NCBI RefSeq assembly: GCF_016598485.1
Contig: NZ_JAEMUW010000002.1
Coordinates: forward strand, 1 to 64,000
Length of the DNA: 64,000 bases
Origin: Micromonospora coerulea
GTDB lineage: Bacteria > Actinomycetota > Actinomycetes > Mycobacteriales > Micromonosporaceae
Direction of reading: 5' to 3'
A program made the translations under genes and the position numbers. Of this stretch, positions 45,012 through 53,303 are shown piece after piece. A model generated the notes under the pieces. That model searched no databases, was not told the DNA's origin, and saw only the letters and a program-made list of their open reading frames with translations. The stretch's first letter is position 1. Each line of letters opens with the position of its first letter.

Positions 45012-45476
45012 TCAGTCAACCGTCCCGACCCGCTGGAACGCGCGGGCCAACTGGATGAGGTCGAAGCCCTCGAAGTGGTCGAGGAACCGTCGCCGCACGG
45101 CGGCCAGGTGACTCGGCCAGGACTCTTGCAGGCGGGCGAAACCGGCATCGGTGAGGACGGCGTTCCAGCCGCGCGCGTCCTCCTCGCTCCGGACCCGCTC
45201 GACCAGGCCCTGCGTCTCCAGCCGGCTGATGGTGCGGGTCATTCCGCTCAGTGACAGTTGGCAGGCCGCCGCGAGTTCGTTCATCCGCATCTGCCGGCCC
45301 GGCGCTTCGGAGAGGTTCCTCAGGGCGGTGTATTCGGTGAGGGGCAGCTGGCGGTCGCCGACCATGTCGGCGTCGATCGCCCGGGGCAGGACGTACATCA
45401 CCTGACCCAGGGATCGGACCAGCTCCTCCTCGTCGGGCGTGAGGGGGTGCAGGGCTTCTGCGGAGGTGCCGGACAT
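45012..45476 (-). CDS. MarR-family winged-helix regulator
   Basis: 154 aa from ATG 45476 (MSGTSAEALHPL). TAGGAT lies exactly seven bases upstream, so the transcript is probably leaderless; ATG 45485 is an alternative. MarR core: LPLTEYTALRNLSEAPGRQ, LAAACQLSLSGMTRTISRL and the wing VRSEEDARGWNAVLTDAG. It probably senses a phenolic, quinone or oxidant and represses itself, the divergent reductase and the LLM operon through a shared 16-bp palindrome. Confidence 0.92.
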   Translation of the reverse strand: MSGTSAEALHPLTPDEEELVRSLGQVMYVLPRAIDADMVGDRQLPLTEYTALRNLSEAPGRQMRMNELAAACQLSLSGMTRTISRLETQGLVERVRSEEDARGWNAVLTDAGFARLQESWPSHLAAVRRRFLDHFEGFDLIQLARAFQRVGTVD

Positions 45477-45490
45477 GCCATCCATCCTAG

Positions 45491-45506
45491 TTGCTTGACC
45501 GAGCAA
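45491..45506 (-). promoter_or_regulatory. MarR operator at the marR promoter
   Basis: TTGCTTGACCGAGCAA: arms TTGCTTG and CGAGCAA with one mismatch, two bases upstream of the marR -10 box (45484-45489). Binding would give autorepression. Confidence 0.72.
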
Positions 45507-45545
45507 TCCCCGCTTGAGGTGTGAGGGCAACCATAGAGCCGGCAT

Positions 45546-45575
45546 TTGCTTGACCAAGCAATCACTCGCTAGCGT
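45546..45575 (+). promoter_or_regulatory. MarR operator overlapping the reductase promoter
   Basis: TTGCTTGACCAAGCAA (45546-45561) has perfect 7-bp arms around AC. TTGCTT (45546-45551) can act as -35 with TAGCGT (45570-45575) as -10, spacing 18. The operator covers the -35. Confidence 0.75.
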
Positions 45576-45613
45576 TCATGTCGCCAGACAAAGTCTTCTG
45601 AAAGGCGCCAACC

Positions 45614-46174
45614 ATGACCAGGATCGGGATCATCCTCGGGAGCACCCGCCCGGGGCGTAACGGCGAAGCCGTCGCCCGCTGGGTCCTCGAGGTGGCCAAG
45701 CAGCGCTCCGACGCGCAGTTCGAGCTCGTCGACCTGCTCGACTACCAGCTGCCGCACCTCGACGAGGCGTACCCGCCGGCGATGGGCCAGTACACCCAGC
45801 CGCACACGCTGCGCTGGGCCAACACCATCGCGTCGTTCGACGGGTTCGTGATGGTCACCCCCGAGTACAACCACTCCACCTCGGGTGCCCTCAAGAACGC
45901 CATCGACTTCCTCTACGCGGAGTGGAACAACAAGGCCGTCGGGTTCGTCAGCTACGGCTCCGCCGGCGGCACCCGGGCCGTGGAGCACCTGCGCCTGATC
46001 GCCGGCGAGCTCCAGATGGCCGACGTGCGCTCTCAGGTGGCGCTGTCGCTCTTCACCGACTTCGAGAACTTCAGCGTCTTCAAGCCGAGCCAGTTCCAGC
46101 AGGACTCGCTCACCGCCACGCTCGACCAGGTCGTGGCCTGGAGCACCGCGCTCGCTCCGCTGCGCAACCGCTGA
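45614..46174 (+). CDS. NADPH-dependent FMN reductase (chromate/quinone-reductase type)
   Basis: 186 aa, ATG 45614 with GAAAGG upstream. Flavodoxin-like; phosphate loop GSTRPGRNGEAVARWV, and the signature PEYNHSTSGALKNAIDFL. Homologues reduce FMN, quinones, azo dyes or chromate with NADPH. Divergent from the MarR gene and driven from a promoter overlapped by the best MarR palindrome, so it is the prime member of the regulon. Confidence 0.93.
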   Translation: MTRIGIILGSTRPGRNGEAVARWVLEVAKQRSDAQFELVDLLDYQLPHLDEAYPPAMGQYTQPHTLRWANTIASFDGFVMVTPEYNHSTSGALKNAIDFLYAEWNNKAVGFVSYGSAGGTRAVEHLRLIAGELQMADVRSQVALSLFTDFENFSVFKPSQFQQDSLTATLDQVVAWSTALAPLRNR

Positions 46175-46197
46175 GCACGCCCCGAGCTTGATCCGGA

Positions 46198-46224
46198 ATG
46201 GCCGCGGGATCTTCCCGCGGCCAT
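46198..46224. terminator. Hairpin terminator
   Basis: ATGGCCGCGGGA (46198-46209) pairs perfectly with TCCCGCGGCCAT (46213-46224) around a 3-base loop, 24 bases after the reductase stop and also downstream of the leftward inositol-phosphatase gene. Confidence 0.72.
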
Positions 46225-46304
46225 CTCCGTGCTCGGCCCGCCACCGCCTGACCGCTGCGGCCGACCGAGCCGGCCAGCTACCGATTGGACGGCCCGAGCG
46301 AAGC

Positions 46305-47207
46305 TCACCAGCCGACGGTGGTGAGGCTGATCGGGGTGAGGTGGCGGACCTGCGGTTCGATCCACTGTGCCGCGGTGACCAGCTTGACCAGCCGGTCGAT
46401 GCTCTCCGGCGGCCCGGCGACGAAGCTGCGCCGCTCGGCCGGGCACCCGTACCGGTCGTCGAAGCACCCGCCGTCGAGCGCCCGTATCACCATCCCCGCC
46501 TCGGCGGCCAGCAGCAGCCCGGCCGGCAGGTCGACGGCCTCCGGCCGGTACCCGACGATCCCGTCGATGTCGCCGCGGGCCAGCATCACCCAGGACAGCA
46601 GCGGGGCCCACAGTTGCAGCACCCGCCGGGCGGTGGAGTCCAGTACCACCTTCAACGCCCGGGCGGTGCTGTCGTCCCGGCGTACGTCGTGGCCCTGGGT
46701 CCAGGCCAGCACCGGCGCGGACGGCACGGGCCGGTGCGGCGCCCGCAGCGGCCGGCCGGACGGCCCGGCGGCGTGCACGAACGCGCCCTGCCCGCGCACC
46801 GCGGACCAGGTGCGGCCGGCGACCGGGTCGTGCACCACGCCGACCACCGGCGAGCCGCGCTCACAGAGCGCGATCCCGACCACGTACGCGGGCAGCCCGA
46901 TCGCCACGTTGTTGGTGCCGTCGAGCGGGTCGACCAGCCACGCCCAGGCGTCGTCGGCGGCGTACTCGCCGCCCTCCTCGGCGATCACGCCGTGTTCGGG
47001 CCAGCGGGCGCGGATCCGGTCGACGATCAGCCGCTCGGCGGCCAGGTCGAGGTCGGTGACCAGGTCGCCGGTGGCATTCTTGGCGCGGGAGGCGACCCGG
47101 CCCCTGGTCCCCTCGCGTAACAGCCGCCCGGCGGCGCGTGCGGCGTCGACGGCGAACCGGTGCGCGTCACGCAGGTCCGGCCCGGGTCCGTCCGGCTTCA
47201 CGTTCAT
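46305..47207 (-). CDS. Inositol monophosphatase-family protein
   Basis: 300 aa, ATG 47207 with GGAGGAG three bases upstream. The metal-site motifs are present: DLVTDLDLAAE, AEEGG and WLVDPLDGTNN; the distal motif reads AVDLPAGLLLAAEAG, a conservative variant of WDxAAG. Mg2+-dependent, Li+-sensitive phosphatases of this family cleave inositol phosphates, fructose-1,6-bisphosphate or 3'-phosphoadenosine phosphate; sequence alone does not decide. It sits 15 bases after the cupin gene and is the last gene of a four-gene leftward cluster, an unusual context. Confidence 0.9.
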   Translation of the reverse strand: MNVKPDGPGPDLRDAHRFAVDAARAAGRLLREGTRGRVASRAKNATGDLVTDLDLAAERLIVDRIRARWPEHGVIAEEGGEYAADDAWAWLVDPLDGTNNVAIGLPAYVVGIALCERGSPVVGVVHDPVAGRTWSAVRGQGAFVHAAGPSGRPLRAPHRPVPSAPVLAWTQGHDVRRDDSTARALKVVLDSTARRVLQLWAPLLSWVMLARGDIDGIVGYRPEAVDLPAGLLLAAEAGMVIRALDGGCFDDRYGCPAERRSFVAGPPESIDRLVKLVTAAQWIEPQVRHLTPISLTTVGW

Positions 47208-47222
47208 GGCTCCTCCAGCCAG

Positions 47223-47876
47223 TCAGCCCCGTGCCACCAGTCGCGCGATCTCCCGTGCCATCCGCGCGGTCTCCGCCGCGCCACAGCGGTCCCGGCGCAC
47301 CCGGTGGCTGCGCCCGTGCACCGCGCCGAGGCTCAGGTCGCAGCCGCCGGGGGTGGTCCGCCCCAGCGCCACCGTCACGGCCGGCCGCCCGGGGTCCACC
47401 TCAGAGGTGTGGAACCCGCCGGCGCGCAACGCGTACGAGTCGCCGGCGGAGTGCGTCTCCACGGTGGCGGTCGCCGCGGTCACCAGCCGGTCGGTGGCCG
47501 CCATCTCGTCGACGTCCGCGCGGCTGCGCACCTCGTACACCCGCCAGGCCGGCGCGGCGGGCGCGTCGATCACCTCGATCAGCTCGTTGCGGACGCTGCC
47601 GTGCAGTACGTGGCTGAGCAGGTCCCAGCTGTGCGAATGCATGGTGGAGGTGGTCGTCTGGACGGGCGGCGGCTCGGCCGGCCAGGCGTGCACGCAGATC
47701 CCGTCGGGCCCGGCGCGGTCCACCGGCAGGCAGGTGAAGCCGAGCGGGTGGCGGACCGCGCGCAGCGGCCGGCGCCCCGCCGCGACGTCGTCGAGGACGT
47801 CGAGCACCCAGCGGCGCAGCAGCTCCGGCCGGGTGCCCCGGTCGATCTCCCGTTCCAGGTCGGCGTAGGTCATCAT
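47223..47876 (-). CDS. Cupin-fold protein, cysteine-dioxygenase-like
   Basis: 217 aa, ATG 47876 overlapping the upstream stop in ATGATGA. Mostly beta. A metal-site pattern MHSHSWDLLSHVLHGSV resembles the HxH...W...G segment of cupins such as cysteine dioxygenase, and GDSYALRAGGFHTSEVD supplies the distal His. A C-terminal helix carries CGAAETARMAREIARLV. If iron-bound it may oxidise a thiol, or it may be a binding domain. I do not know its substrate. It is tightly coupled to the membrane protein gene, which implies they work together. Confidence 0.7.
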   Translation of the reverse strand: MMTYADLEREIDRGTRPELLRRWVLDVLDDVAAGRRPLRAVRHPLGFTCLPVDRAGPDGICVHAWPAEPPPVQTTTSTMHSHSWDLLSHVLHGSVRNELIEVIDAPAAPAWRVYEVRSRADVDEMAATDRLVTAATATVETHSAGDSYALRAGGFHTSEVDPGRPAVTVALGRTTPGGCDLSLGAVHGRSHRVRRDRCGAAETARMAREIARLVARG

Positions 47877-48874
47877 GCGTAGGGGTCTCTCGCCTGGATG
47901 GCCTTGCCCACGATGTCGGCGACGTCGCGGTCGCCGAACGAGCGGGGCAGCGGCAGGCCGAGCGCGGTGAACAGCCGGCGGACCTGCTCCACGGACGGTT
48001 CGTCGTCGAGCTTCACCTGCGCGGCGGCCTCGATCGGCACCCGCCGGCTCTGCTCGCGGCTGGACTGCAACTCGATGTTGTAGCGGTTGTAGTACAGCTC
48101 CTTGCGGTCGATGCGCAGCGCCGGGGTCTGCGGATTCTCCTGGGTGACGATGACGCAGCTCGACGAGAGGTCGTAGCGGAAGGTGGTCATCCGCGGCGAC
48201 AGTCGCACGTCGATGGTGAGCAGGCCGGAGCGTTGCAGGTGCCAGCAGGCGGCCAGCACGGTGGCGAAGGACTCCTTGCGGGTGCGATCCACCGTCCACC
48301 GCTCCCCCGGCGCGTCCGGCGCCAGGCTGCGCCGGAACCGCGCGTACCGCTCGCAGACGCCCTCGTCGGTCGGGTCGATGATCTCGATGGCGAAGCGCAG
48401 GGTGGCGTTGCGCTTGCGCGCATGGTCGAGGCACTCGGGCAGGGTGACCGCCCGGGTGTAGGTGCCCGTGCCGCCCTTGAAGTCCCACCGGTCGGTGTGC
48501 CGGCGGGCCTCGGCGAGGGCCTGCCCGACCTCGGTGCCGTTGAGCACCCGGACCATCGAGACGCTGTCGATGGCCTCGCGGGCCCGGTTCAGCGCGCCGT
48601 CGGGGCCGGTGATCTCCCGCATCTGCGGCACCAGCTCGGTGAGCCGGTCCCGGGTGTCGCCCAGCACGTGCCGCACCTGGTGCTCGTTGGTCTCCCGGCG
48701 CAGCCGGTCACGCAGCATGGCCTGGGCGAGCAGGGCGAGGATCAGCAGGATGGCGCTGTTGACCACCTCCTGGCTGACGGTGCTCGTCAGCCCGAGAATG
48801 GCGACGGTCAAGGCCAGGATCAGCCCGATGAAAGCGTCGAGATTGTTGACGACCCAGGTGAATAGGCGGGTCAT
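47873..48874 (-). CDS. Membrane-anchored protein of unknown function
   Basis: 333 aa, ATG 48874. Two membrane helices at the N-terminus (NLDAFIGLILALTVAILGL; VVNSAILLILALLAQAML), then a short coiled helix and an alpha/beta cytoplasmic part. That part has GGTGTYTRAVTLPECLDHARKR and FAIEIIDPTDEGVCERYARFRR. The layout recalls PLD-like or sensor domains that follow 'GG-x-G-x-Y-x-R ... TLP' blocks in actinobacterial proteins, but I cannot name the family or see an active site. 4-base overlap with the cupin gene. A membrane effector or signalling role is possible, but this is inference. Confidence 0.75.
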   Translation of the reverse strand: MTRLFTWVVNNLDAFIGLILALTVAILGLTSTVSQEVVNSAILLILALLAQAMLRDRLRRETNEHQVRHVLGDTRDRLTELVPQMREITGPDGALNRAREAIDSVSMVRVLNGTEVGQALAEARRHTDRWDFKGGTGTYTRAVTLPECLDHARKRNATLRFAIEIIDPTDEGVCERYARFRRSLAPDAPGERWTVDRTRKESFATVLAACWHLQRSGLLTIDVRLSPRMTTFRYDLSSSCVIVTQENPQTPALRIDRKELYYNRYNIELQSSREQSRRVPIEAAAQVKLDDEPSVEQVRRLFTALGLPLPRSFGDRDVADIVGKAIQARDPYA

Positions 48875-48929
48875 GACATCCCCCGGTCCATGACGGTTCC
48901 CCCATGATAGCCCTTTGTCAATATCACGA

Positions 48930-49706
48930 TCACACGCTGTTCGGTTGCCCCGTGACCCTCGGTGACGATGGCTCGGCGGGCCGCCGGGCCGCGCAGATCA
49001 GCGAACCTCCCAGCCCCGGCGCGAGGCGGGCGAGCAGCCGGGAGGTGACCCAGCGTCCACCCGGCAGCCGCCAACCGACCTGGTTGGAGCGGATCGACAG
49101 CGGCACGAACCCGGCCCGCCGCAGCACCCGGCGCAGCAACGACGCGGTGAACGGCCGGATGTGCAGCCAGAGGTAGGGGTGCAGCGGGTCCACCTGGCGT
49201 GGGGCCCGGCCGAGGAGGAAGGACACCCGGTCCTGGACGGTGGCCAGGTTGGGGGTGGTGAGCACCAGCAGCCCACCCGGGGCCAGCACCCGGTGGCACT
49301 CGCGCAGCAGTGCCACCGGGTCGTAGACGTGCTCGATCAGCTCACCGGTCAGCAGCCCGGCGAAGCTGCCCGAGCGGAACGGCAGGCCGCGGGTGACGTC
49401 CAGGCAGACCGGCAGGGCCCGGGGGCCGGCGGCCCGCCGCGCGCCGGCCAGCGCGGTCTCGGCGAGGTCCGCGAGCACCAGCGGCCCCGGCAGGTCCGCC
49501 GGGTCGAGCATGCCGCGCGGGCCGCAGCCCAGCTCCAGCACCGGCCGCGTCCCGGTCACGCCCTCGGCCACCATCCGGGCCGCGACCGCGCGGCGGATCC
49601 GGTGGTACGGGTCGTCGACGTACCCGTTGACCCTGCGGCCGTCGTGGTAGCTGCGCCGGTTGGCCCGGCGGCCGTGCGCCTGCACTCCGGTCGGTGGCTC
49701 CGCCAT
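48930..49706 (-). CDS. Class I SAM-dependent methyltransferase
   Basis: 258 aa from ATG 49706, with GGAGGG just upstream. Rossmann methyltransferase: motif I VLELGCGPRG, post-I acidic LVLADLAETA, motif IV GLLTGELIEHVYDP, and GGLLVLTTPN. The C-terminal half (RVLRRAGFVPLSIRSNQVGWRLPGG) matches the methyltransferase-11/23 layout, often seen acting on small molecules or sugars. It lies 55 bases upstream of the membrane protein gene on the same strand, so it probably heads the four-gene unit. Confidence 0.88.
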   Translation of the reverse strand: MAEPPTGVQAHGRRANRRSYHDGRRVNGYVDDPYHRIRRAVAARMVAEGVTGTRPVLELGCGPRGMLDPADLPGPLVLADLAETALAGARRAAGPRALPVCLDVTRGLPFRSGSFAGLLTGELIEHVYDPVALLRECHRVLAPGGLLVLTTPNLATVQDRVSFLLGRAPRQVDPLHPYLWLHIRPFTASLLRRVLRRAGFVPLSIRSNQVGWRLPGGRWVTSRLLARLAPGLGGSLICAARRPAEPSSPRVTGQPNSV

Positions 49707-49809
49707 CGCGCCCTCCACTGTCGTCGTCGACCGGCGACCGTCCCGCCACCCAGCCTCGCATCGCGTGGCGGTGATCGGCGGGACCGGCGCGGCGGCGTGC
49801 GGAGACGCC

Positions 49810-49840
49810 GACGCGGCGGCCGGTGGCCGGCCGCCGCGTC
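49810..49840 (-). terminator. Hairpin terminator of the beta-propeller gene
   Basis: GACGCGGCGGCCGG (49810-49823) pairs perfectly with 49827-49840 around TGG, just downstream of the leftward stop at 49858. Confidence 0.75.
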
Positions 49841-49857
49841 GCAGGGATCGGGTCGAT

Positions 49858-50805
49858 TCAGATGGCGCGGGCCCAGTCCAGCCGGCTGCTGTCGTCGTAC
49901 TCGTCGCCCGGGATCCACCACGGCTCGCCGAAGCCGCTGGTCGAGACGATGATGTTGCCGCCGTCCGGGTACTCGTTGGTCGGCGGCACCGACAGCGCCG
50001 CGCAGTAGCGGCCGTCGGGAGAGAACACCGGCGACAGGTACACCCGGGGCTCGTCGGTGAGCCGCTTCAGGCCGGTGCCGTCGATGCGCACCGACCCGAG
50101 CGCCCGGCCGCCCAGGACCTCAGTGTCGCGGGTCCAGCGGTTGGTGCAGAACACCACGCGCTCGGAGTTGGGCATGAAGACCGGCCAGTCGAAGTGCTCG
50201 CCGGCCGCCTCGGGCAGGTAGATCCGCCGCAGCTTCCCGGTGGCCAGGGTCAGTGTCTTCAGCTGCGGCCCCTCCGAGCGGCTGTACCACCGCGTGACGA
50301 TCATGGACCCGTCCCGGGACCAGTTTGGCAGGGACATGACGTGTCCCTGCACGAGCACCCGGATGGCGCCGGTGGCCACGTCGACCGTCACCAGGGTGTC
50401 GTGGTTGCGGACCAGGGCGAGCTGGGTGCCGTCCGGCGACCAGGTCGGGCTCTCCCAGTACACGCCCTCCTCCCCCGCCACCAGCGGCAGGGTCTCCCCG
50501 GTGACCCGGTCCCAGAGCGCCACGGCTGCCGGGCGCGGCTGGCCGGGGATGTAGGAGTTGTTGCGGAAGGCCACGTACCGGCCGTCGGGCGAGGCGGTGC
50601 CGTCGTCACCCTGCGAGAACAGCAACTTCGGCGTGGTGTGGCCCGGCTCGACCTGGAACACGCCCGCGGCGCTGACCAGCCACGGCCCGTTGACCACCTC
50701 GGTGGTGTCGGCCGCGCTCGCCGGCGCCGTCCCGGCCAGGCCGGTCACCGCCGCGGCCCCCGCCAGGGCGGCCCCGCGCAGCATCGTCCGTCGATTCAGT
50801 TCCAT
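49858..50805 (-). CDS. Tat-exported TolB-like WD40 beta-propeller protein
   Basis: 315 aa from ATG 50805 (MELNRRTMLRGAALAGAAA), a clear twin-arginine signal cleaved near ASA. The mature part is a six-bladed TolB-type propeller: DGTASPDGRYVAFRNN, SPTWSPDGTQLALVRN, LPNWSRDGSMIVTRW, WPVFMPNSERVVFC and SPVFSPDGRYCAALS. No catalytic domain follows, so it is a binding or scaffold protein at the cell surface; the ligand is unknown. Stands alone. Confidence 0.85.
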   Translation of the reverse strand: MELNRRTMLRGAALAGAAAVTGLAGTAPASAADTTEVVNGPWLVSAAGVFQVEPGHTTPKLLFSQGDDGTASPDGRYVAFRNNSYIPGQPRPAAVALWDRVTGETLPLVAGEEGVYWESPTWSPDGTQLALVRNHDTLVTVDVATGAIRVLVQGHVMSLPNWSRDGSMIVTRWYSRSEGPQLKTLTLATGKLRRIYLPEAAGEHFDWPVFMPNSERVVFCTNRWTRDTEVLGGRALGSVRIDGTGLKRLTDEPRVYLSPVFSPDGRYCAALSVPPTNEYPDGGNIIVSTSGFGEPWWIPGDEYDDSSRLDWARAI

Positions 50806-51105
50806 GTGTGAAACCCCCGTGTGAGAAGAACTCGTCCCACCCTCCAGAAGGGATCGGTTCCTCTCCATCGGGCGTCCGGCCCCCGTCGGATCGGCCGGTC
50901 GGGCAGTCGCACCCCTGCAGCCGCGTCACGGCGAAGCCGCGTCGGGGGCGGTGCCCGTCACCGACGGGCGTCGAGCGCCTCGCCCTGCTGTTCCCCGGCT
51001 ACACCCGCCCGCGCCGGCCGGCAGCCCTGATCGGCGGGCGGCCGGGGGCCACGTCAGTGCGCTCGCGCACGCCCTTGCGCCGCGCGTTGTCCCGTTGCGG
51101 GATCG
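50806..51105. other. Intergenic region, nothing recognised
   Basis: 300 bases between two leftward genes. Open frames here lack ribosome sites and family resemblance. No hairpin with a long perfect stem stands out. It must hold the promoter of the propeller gene. Confidence 0.4.
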
Positions 51106-51561
51106 TCAATCAGTCCGGGTGCGGAGGCTCCGCGCCAGGGTGGGGATCATCACCGTCGCAGCCACGAGGTGTAGCCCGAGGAGGGCGGTGGTGGTGGCGG
51201 TGTTTGCCCCGGAGAGGAGGGGCGGGACCAACGAGATCGCGGTCAGCGACACTGCCGTCCACACGAATCGCTCGGCGGGGCGAGCGCTCCAACGAAGAAG
51301 GGCGACGGCAATGACGACGCCCACGACCGAGAAGAAGCCGGTCACCACGGCGAACCCGGACAACGGGACCGTCTCGCCACCATCGGGGACCTCGAAGTCG
51401 ACGCCAACGGCCTGGGCAAGCGCAGCGGCGAGGGTGGTGGCCACCATCGCCGCGAGCGTGGCAATGAAGCCGGTGCCGGCGAGCCCGCGGAGTCGGTGGG
51501 TGTGGCTGGTCCGGCCGGATGCCATGCCCGCGGCGACCCCGGTGTCATTCATGCTGTTCAT
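51106..51561 (-). CDS. Small four-helix membrane protein (DUF6069-like)
   Basis: 151 aa, ATG 51561 with GGAGGA five bases upstream. Four hydrophobic segments: FIATLAAMVATTLAAALAQAV, VPLSGFAVVTGFFSVVGVVIAVALL, FVWTAVSLTAISLVPPLL and TTALLGLHLVAATVMIPTLA. The pattern is that of the DUF6069 family of actinobacterial membrane proteins with no known function. It overlaps the preceding small gene by 17 bases and probably belongs to the sigma-factor operon. Confidence 0.78.
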   Translation of the reverse strand: MNSMNDTGVAAGMASGRTSHTHRLRGLAGTGFIATLAAMVATTLAAALAQAVGVDFEVPDGGETVPLSGFAVVTGFFSVVGVVIAVALLRWSARPAERFVWTAVSLTAISLVPPLLSGANTATTTALLGLHLVAATVMIPTLARSLRTRTD

Positions 51562-51853
51562 GTCGTTCCTCCATCATTCGGTAACTGGCGCAGGGGGTGT
51601 GTTGACCGGCAGGTGACGTCCTGGCCCTGGGGGTGACGATGCGCACCCTCGCCGTGCGACGGCCGGGGTCCCGTAGGGCGCGGACGCCGGTGCCGCGGAG
51701 CCAGAACCCGGCATCGCGTCCGAGGACCGGCCCGGGCTCGCCGTCGCGCAGCTCCAGCTGCACGCGCCCGCGGGTGACGACGCCGAACGCGTCGCACCAC
51801 TCCGCCGCGACCACCGCGACACGCGCGCCACCGCGCAGCGTGAGCGTCCACAC
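51545..51853 (-). CDS. Small protein between sigma factor and DUF6069-like gene
   Basis: 102 aa from GTG 51853, five bases after the sigma-factor stop, so probably translated by coupling. Beta-rich (VWTLTLRGGARVAVVAAEWCDAFG, RVQLELRDGEPGPVLGRDAGFWLRG) with an Arg-rich tail. It may be a small cupin-like or anti-sigma-type fold, but nothing is diagnostic. Support rests on position and codon pattern only. Confidence 0.5.
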   Translation of the reverse strand: MWTLTLRGGARVAVVAAEWCDAFGVVTRGRVQLELRDGEPGPVLGRDAGFWLRGTGVRALRDPGRRTARVRIVTPRARTSPAGQHTPCASYRMMEERHEQHE

Positions 51854-51858
51854 CGGGA

Positions 51859-52887
51859 CTACTCGGTGCCGTCCGCCGGCAGGCGCTCCGGCAGCCGGAG
51901 CCGCGGGAACTGATCGTCGTGGAAGATGACGATCTCGGTGATCGCCCCGCCGGTGACGCGCAGGACGTCGATCGTCAGCGGCAGGTACGCGCCCTCCTGC
52001 TCCCGCCAGAGGTAGAAGGCGACGGCGGGCTGCCGGTTCACGGAGGTCAGGACGCCGCGCAGGTGCCCCAGGTCTGCGAAGCCATCCTCGACCCAGTCGT
52101 TCACCACCGCGTCGCGGCCGACGTACAGGCCCGGCGTGGGCGGCATCGAGCAGCGGACGTCGTCCCGCAGCATGGCGGCAAGCCCGTCGATGTCCTTGGC
52201 CACGCTGGCGTCGGTGAAGCGGCGCACCAGCTCGCGCGTCCCGGCGTCCTCCTCGCCGCCGGTCCAGTCCTGCCGCTCGGCGGGCAGGTGCTCCCGCATG
52301 CCGGCGCGGGCCCGCTGCAGCGCGCTGTTCACGGAGTTGACGGAGTCCCCGAGGAGCTCCGCGACGTCCTTCGCCGGCCAGCCGAGCACGTCCCGCAGGA
52401 TCAGCACGGCCCGCGGGCGCGGCGCGAGGTGCTGGACTGCGACCAGGTACGCCAGCTCGATCGTCTCCCGCGCGACGGCGACGGTCTCCGGCTCGTCCGC
52501 GTCGCCCGCGGGCAGCTCGTCGAGCAGCCGGTCCGGGTAGGGCTGCAGCCACAGCACCTCGCCGCCGGTCGCAGGCTCCGGGCGGCACTTGGCGAGCAGG
52601 TCCAGGCAGGCGTTGGTGGCGATCCGGTACAGCCAGGCCCGGAACGTCGACCGCCCCTCGAAGGTCTCCCGGCGCCGCCAGGCACGGAGGAACGTCTCCT
52701 GCACGGTGTCCTCGGCGTCCTCGAACGACCCGAGCATCCGGTAGCAGTGCACGTGCAGCTCCCGCCGGTGCCGCTCCGCCAGCCCCGAGAACGCCGCCTC
52801 GTCGACCTCGCCCAGACCGCTCACGCCCAGCCCGCTCTCGCCCAGACCGCTCACGCCCAGCTCCTCCAGCCGCGTGTCCGCACTCAT
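51859..52887 (-). CDS. ECF RNA polymerase sigma factor with C-terminal SnoaL-like domain (SigG/SigX5 type)
   Basis: 342 aa, ATG 52887 with GGAAGGA seven bases upstream. Region 2 (about 35-100; HVHCYRMLGSFEDAEDTVQE, FRAWLYRIATNACLD) and region 4 (about 145-195; APRPRAVLILRDVLGWPAKDVAELLG, NSALQRARAG). A SnoaL/NTF2-like domain follows (about 215-335; RELVRRFTDASVAKDIDGLAAML). In this group the C-terminal domain controls activity instead of a separate anti-sigma factor. The N-terminus has a short GLGxSGLGxSGLGE repeat. Two small genes follow in an apparent operon. Confidence 0.92.
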   Translation of the reverse strand: MSADTRLEELGVSGLGESGLGVSGLGEVDEAAFSGLAERHRRELHVHCYRMLGSFEDAEDTVQETFLRAWRRRETFEGRSTFRAWLYRIATNACLDLLAKCRPEPATGGEVLWLQPYPDRLLDELPAGDADEPETVAVARETIELAYLVAVQHLAPRPRAVLILRDVLGWPAKDVAELLGDSVNSVNSALQRARAGMREHLPAERQDWTGGEEDAGTRELVRRFTDASVAKDIDGLAAMLRDDVRCSMPPTPGLYVGRDAVVNDWVEDGFADLGHLRGVLTSVNRQPAVAFYLWREQEGAYLPLTIDVLRVTGGAITEIVIFHDDQFPRLRLPERLPADGTE

Positions 52888-52970
52888 CACGTCATCCTTC
52901 CGTCTCGTCGTGTCCCGTCGTAGGTGTGACGGGTGCGGGCGCGACAACTCATCACCAGGGTCGGTCGGGC

Positions 52971-53281
52971 ATGGCTGATCCAGTGACGGATCCGGTGGCG
53001 GAGCACGACGCGCGGTACGGCGAGGAGGGCGCGGGTCCGCCGGAGTGGGCGCGGGTGCGCGACCGCCTGGCGCGTGCCGGGGTCGCCTGGTTCACGACGA
53101 CGCGGCGGGCATGGACGCACGGGCACGGCACGAGGTCCACCGAAACGGATGGGCTTGATCTTGTAGCCGGCCGGCACAACCTGGCGTGTTCCTCACCGAG
53201 GCGGACGCCGAGGAGGCGAAGCGACTCGTGGAGTCGCACGTGGCGAAGTGCTTCATCGAGCCGCTACCGATAGTGCTGTAG
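52971..53281 (+). pseudogene. Decayed flavin-binding (PPOX-like) gene remnant
   Basis: From ATG 52971 the frame gives PPEWARVRDRLARAGVAWFTTTR, like the first strand of pyridoxamine-phosphate-oxidase-like proteins. The expected DGRPHV continuation is then missing and the frame turns to Arg/Ser-rich noise. A different frame from about 53180 reads VFLTEADAEEAKRLVESHVA and stops at 53281, perhaps a fragment of a second gene. Reported as a composite remnant. Confidence 0.5.
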
Positions 53282-53303
53282 GACGGGTCGTAGCCTTGCT
53301 GCG

